64,000 nt of DNA from Coniella vitis (lineage: Eukaryota > Ascomycota > Sordariomycetes > Diaporthales > Schizoparmaceae): NCBI GenBank assembly GCA_011317545.1, contig WUJK01000003.1, forward strand, positions 3,844,001 to 3,908,000. The letters are read 5' to 3'. Shown in pieces: positions 59,758-64,000 of the stretch (position 1 is the stretch's first letter; the number at the start of each line of letters is the position of its first letter). Below the pieces are notes generated by a model. That model did no database searches, had not been told where the DNA came from, and was given only the letters and a program-made list of their open reading frames with translations. The position numbers were made by a program, and so were the translations under genes.

Positions 59758-62514
59758 CTAGAAGTCGGCCGACTTGTTGTGCTCAGCATCCACGTGTCCG
59801 CGTCCGTCGTCGCCATCATCGTACATTTCCCATGTGCCCGCCTTGGACGACAAAGATGGGGCTGACTTTGACTTCTTCTTGTTGAGGCGCGTGAACTTCT
59901 TCTTTTCGGGGACAGCACCAGCGTCCTTGGTGGCGGCGCCATCCTCGTCGTCACTTGTGGGCTGGTCAAAGCCGGAAAAGTCAAATTCGAAGTCGGTTGT
60001 TGTAGGAGCGCCAGGGAAATCATGGGCGTCTTTGGTGTTGTGCATATCGTCGTAGCCGCCAAAGTAGTCATGGTGGGGACCGTACTGGTAGTGCGAGGCG
60101 TAGGCACCGGGATGGTTGTTGAAGCCGTAGAGGTACGAAGAGCCCGGGAACGGCTCGTTGGCAGTGTAGTGGTTGTAAGGGCCGTGACCTGGACCGTATG
60201 GGCTTGCTCCGTAAGGGTTATAGCCAGGCATCTGACCATAGGAGCTCCAGTAGTCATGGGCCGACTGATCTCCAGAGGACTCTTGGTGGCTAGCAGCGAA
60301 AGGCATGTCGACAGGATCAGCAGCCGTGGCAGAATCAGTATTGGGAACTCCAGATGGGGTTGGCTTCGGCTGCTTCTCGGGCGTCTTGTCGTCGGGAAGC
60401 GAGCAAGTGGTGCCTCTGTTCTTGTCCTCAGAGTGGCCTGTGCCGGAGACGTGCTCAGACGTCTCAGAGATCGGGCCGGAGACACGGCCATCTCCTGTAG
60501 TCTTGTACTCGTCATGGGCCATGGTGCCGTCTAGTGTGGCGAAGTCTTCCTCGTTGGGGCTTCCAGTGCTCGTGCGAGCTGGATCGCGGAGGCGACGACC
60601 TCGAGGCGCACTAGCACGCTTTGCTTTGTTATGTTGACTGCCGCAAGAAGGATTCATGTTGGAGACATTTGGGAGGCCGCTCTCCGTTGTGTTGCTCTGC
60701 TGATGACTCTTTTGCGAGTCCATCTTCTTTTGGTCCTTCTGTTGTTCGTTCACCTTCTGCTGATCCTTGTTGGACCAGTGGACCTTCTTCTTGCTTGCGC
60801 CACTAGAGGTCGAGCGACTGGAGACTTGGGCGGACGAGCGATCAGACACAGAGGAGCGACCATTGCGCTCTTGCTCGACCTTTCCAGCATCTCGACTACG
60901 CTGATCGTCATCCTCGTGACCGTTTTCGCTCAGATTATCCTCTGCATCATCCTGCACGGTCGCAGCCATGTCGGAGCAACTCTTTACAGGACGCGCAGAA
61001 GCATAAGAGCCATGAGACCCGCGAGAAGGACGGGGACCTTTCTCGCCTGCAACACGATGTTTGCCTGCCTTGGGGAGCGCCTTCTGGTACGGCTCGGACG
61101 CGCTGCTGCTTCCGCGTGAGCTGTCGGAGCTGGTTATTACGGAAGAGGGATCATCTCTGTGATTGGAAGAATCCTTGGTGCCCTTAGCTGGCTTGTGCAG
61201 TTTTGCATCAACAATCTCCTCGTCGTGAGCGCTCGCGGTGCTGGCAGCCTTGTACTCGTGCTCCGCGACATCGCTCAGCTCGAGATTATGCATTTGACGT
61301 TGAAGAGCCTGCCAAAAAACATATGAGCAGGTGGGCTTGTGTTTGGAACAATATCTGTCTCTGATTATTGAACTTACCTGGACTCTGATATGCGCTTCAC
61401 TTCCCACTTCACTAACTTCACGCAGTCTACAGTCATAGCTGGGTGACAGCTGCCGACATGGTCTGCAGAAACTCGGCATAGACGATTCGCCCTCTTTGAG
61501 AGGATTATCCTCGTGGTATTTTTTCGAGCGTAAAATTCCACATCCTCTGCAGTAGTGACGCTGACCGCGCCACTCTAGAGGCTTCTTACTGAGCTCACTC
61601 TTGCTGCGGCAATTGTCGCACCAGTTGGGGTGCATCGTGCGTTCGTATTTAAGAGCGTGTCGGCTGTGGAAACTGCTGGAGCGGAGCTTGCCGCAGCCGT
61701 AGCAGACCCATCGCTGAGATAGAGGGTCGATATACTTGGACATGTGCTGCTGCTTCTTCTTGCCATGCTTGCCCAGCTTCTCGTGTCTGCTTCTGCCTCT
61801 CTGAAGAGGTGGGCTCTTGGACGACGACGAGCGGCGCCGCGAAATCAGAGATTTGGTGAAATCTTTGATTTGGCTCGTCAGCTCGCTGGCGCTGGCACTG
61901 ATGGATTTGGCTCGCTTGATACCAACAGAGTTGGAGGCAGCCGTCTCAAGAGACCGCGACTGCGATGGGCACGACTCAGCCAGTGGAGGCGAATTCGACT
62001 TGGTGACGATGGGTATGTAGTGGACCTGAATCTCCCCACTTGACGACGACGAAGAGCGTAGCGCCTCGCGCTGCGCTTTCTCGATATTCTTGAGCTGGTA
62101 TGGGATGGAGTCCTTGTCCTTGCTCACATCCTCGCCCTTGTGTCGGTGGGAACGGTGCAAAGCGCGTTGCTTGATGAGGACCTCATCAGAGGACTCAGAG
62201 CCACCATCTGAAGAGTGGCGGTGCGAGCGTCGGCTGCGGCTTTCGCGGTGCTTGGAGCGAGCTTTATCAACGTCGCGGGTGGGGTGCTCTTCTTTCAGGT
62301 CTTTGACATGGCGATTGCGCTGGTGAGCTTGACGATTCTCGGCCGAAGACCGGCGTCGTGAACTTGACTCGCTTGACGAGGCCTTGCGATGTTCACAGCC
62401 ATGACGATAGGCCTCTGACGAGCTTGGGCGCTCCCTAATCACAGGTTAGAGACGGTTCTTATTTCTTGCAGGACTTTGAAGCTGGACTCACTTGTCCTTT
62501 TCTGGCCTCCCCAT
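59758..62514 (-). CDS. Uncharacterised protein with duplicated CxxC zinc module
   Basis: Three exons: 62514-62492 (only 23 bases, MGRPEKDK), 62434-61378 and 61308-59758. Introns are 57 bp (GTGAGT...GATTAG) and 69 bp (GTAAGT...TTGGCAG). The spliced product is 876 residues. I do not recognise a named family. The first 240 residues are rich in Ser, Arg, His and Lys. Two similar modules follow: CYGCGKLRSSSFH...CDNC (Cys252, 255, 280, 283) and CRGCGILRSKKYH...CRPC (Cys303, 306, 331, 334), each fitting one zinc ion. The second half is disordered and then Gly/Tyr/Pro-rich (YGASPYGPGHGPYNHY), ending in an acidic tail. Nucleic-acid or chromatin association is a guess from the basic region and zinc modules. 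The 69-bp intron is in frame without stops, so its retention would add 23 residues. Confidence 0.8.
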
Positions 62515-63346
62515 GCTTCGAGACGTCAATCAGGGTAAAAGCAGGTGTTGATATCGACACAGTTGGTGCTTAGAAGCAAGATTCAGGTGAAGGACTGGCA
62601 GAGACGGGGGCAGAGAAGCGGGCGGCCGGTCAATTGAAGGTCGGCTGAAAGTGGAAGGGAACCGTGAGCCGTTGCTAAAAAGATGATTTGAAGTGATCGG
62701 GTCTGGGAAAATGGAGCAGAAAATTATTGGTTTCGAGGTCAGATGGCTGAACAACCAATGCTTTTTATCCGTCCGTAGCGACAGACTCGAGTGGTGTTGG
62801 ACCAGACTTGACGCGAGCTTTTGAGACGATTGGATGAGGAGGACCAGATGCGAAGCAGGAGAAGGAGACGAAGCCAACAATGCAATGCAATCAATCAACC
62901 GCCTCTGAGCTGAATGGGGACAATAGAAGAGACTGGCGAGCTACAATGGAAGGTGTTCGGCTTAGATTCAAGGCGCGGTAGAAGGGGGAAGAAGGAGGAG
63001 GAAATGTAGATAATTGGTGGTAGGCAGCAGGCAGTGAATGGGCTGGCCAGACCATATGTTGCCAGTTTCTGCGCTCGCTTCACATGCCCCGACAAGTAGA
63101 CGAGGCAGCTGTCATGATAGAAAACCACACATCATCCGCTCACTTTTCAAATCACACATTCTCAGTAGGACGATCGGCAAAAAGAGTCAAGTTCAACTTA
63201 AATGAATCGGGTCTTCTATTGAGACTCAGCTTTTGTACATCGGCGCCTTGCCGATACGTCAGTCTTTCCATCACCACGCGAATATAATCGCGTCTAGGTT
63301 GTTTCATGTTTTTACACACTGCACCATTTTTTGTGTGCAGATCCGC
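62515..63346. other. Intergenic: zinc-module gene promoter and STT3 3' end
   Basis: No gene seen. It should contain the leader and promoter of the zinc-module gene on the left and the STT3 3' UTR on the right. Confidence 0.55.
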
Positions 63347-64000
63347 CTACTCTAGCCGGAGAGTGCGAGCACCCCGCGTCTTGACGGGCTTCTTCTTCTT
63401 GTGGCCCTTTTCGAAGGATGCCACGGAAGAGTGGTCGCGACCAAAGTTGTCCAAGTCCTTGACCTTGTAGATTCGAATGATCCAGTTTTCACTGGTGAAT
63501 GCCTCCTCCACAACGTTCAGCGAAGGGCCTTCGGCAGGAAGGCGAACTCCGCGGACACGGTCGACCGCTTGTCCAGGAGGGAAAAGGGTGTTGAAGTTGT
63601 AGTAAGACATCTTGTACCTATAAGTTGGCATCGTCAGTATCATTCTTGTAATTACAAACGGCCAGATGGGGACACTCACATCAGCGAGTTCTTCATGGTT
63701 TCAGTAGCACCGTCATCGACACGGTACTCTCCACGAGGAGTGAAGAAATCACGCTCCTTGATCTCCTCAGGCCAGATACCCTCGGCAATTCTGACCATCC
63801 AGAGGAACTTGTTGATATCGTCACCAGAGTAGCCTAACAGACCACCAAAGACAACCAGGACGTAGTCAACTTCATGTTGACGCATGATGGGATAGCTGAT
63901 TTCCTCGCGGGAACTCATTGCCTTGCCAACGGTGGCAATGTGCGTGTTGTTCCACGTGTTGTTGTCGACAAGAGTTGGGCGGTCAGCCATACCACCAATC
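63347..64000 (-). CDS. STT3: Oligosaccharyltransferase catalytic subunit STT3 (C-terminal part)
   Basis: This is the 3' end of a gene that continues beyond the right edge. Exons seen are 64000-63680 and 63619-63347, with a 60-bp intron (GTGAGT...TTATAG) splitting a Met codon in NSLMYKMSYYNF. STT3 transfers the lipid-linked glycan to Asn-X-Ser/Thr in the ER lumen. The window starts just after the catalytic WWDYGYQ motif: the first codons read GGMADRPTLVDNNTWNN, and HIATVG follows. The GYSGDDINKFLWMVRI stretch is the luminal DK-type motif of eukaryotic STT3. The end is basic (KKKKPVKTRGARTLRLE). The upstream membrane helices and the first DxD are outside the window. Confidence 0.96.

Overview
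The window is nuclear DNA of a filamentous ascomycete (Pezizomycotina, most likely a Sordariomycete such as a member of Hypocreales; the rank below class cannot be fixed from sequence alone). The reasons are short introns of about 55-150 bp with GTAAGT/GTGAGT/GTATGT donors and YAG acceptors, fungal-only families (SUN/GH132 cell-wall protein, Caf120-type PH protein, DUF1765/UPF0592 protein), and a relic of a CYP505-type P450-reductase fusion. There are no operons, ribosome binding sites, CRISPR arrays or recognisable tRNA/rRNA genes.

Layout. 1-6974: no gene, but several copies of a short near-palindromic motif. 6975-8848 (-): five-exon lysine 2,3-aminomutase-like radical SAM/PLP enzyme. 8849-15044: no supportable gene. 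15045-19713 (-): sorting receptor VPS10. 22172-23693 (-): secreted SUN-family protein, probably with a 5' UTR intron up to 24018. 24019-31800: gene-free, rich in homopolymer tracts. 32208-36495 (-): DUF1765 protein, with a possible extra coding stretch downstream. 39526-41213 (-): wrecked CYP505-like pseudogene. 42061-46876 (-): Caf120-like CCR4-NOT protein with a repetitive tail. 46877-54227: gene-free, with the densest group of the motif. 54228-55743 (+): Ptc7-like PP2C phosphatase. 56695-57728 (+): rRNA-processing factor UTP23. 59758-62514 (-): uncharacterised protein with a duplicated CxxC zinc module. 63347-64000 (-): 3' part of STT3, cut by the window edge.

The nine live genes are mostly housekeeping: endosome-Golgi sorting (VPS10), N-glycosylation (STT3), cell wall (SUN), mRNA turnover (Caf120), ribosome biogenesis (UTP23) and probably mitochondrial signalling (PP2C). 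They are not an obvious functional cluster. Only about 23 kb of 64 kb is coding. The strongest unexplained signal is the motif TACATAGTAC (reverse GTACTATGTA): 12 exact copies plus about ten nine-base variants, all outside coding sequence. The other points worth following are the decayed P450-reductase fusion, the fungal lysine aminomutase, the duplicated zinc module with a TAG-interrupted 3' extension, and a nested inverted repeat near 27.35 kb.

All exon joins were inferred by hand from splice signals, reading-frame continuity and recalled family sequences. No database search was run.
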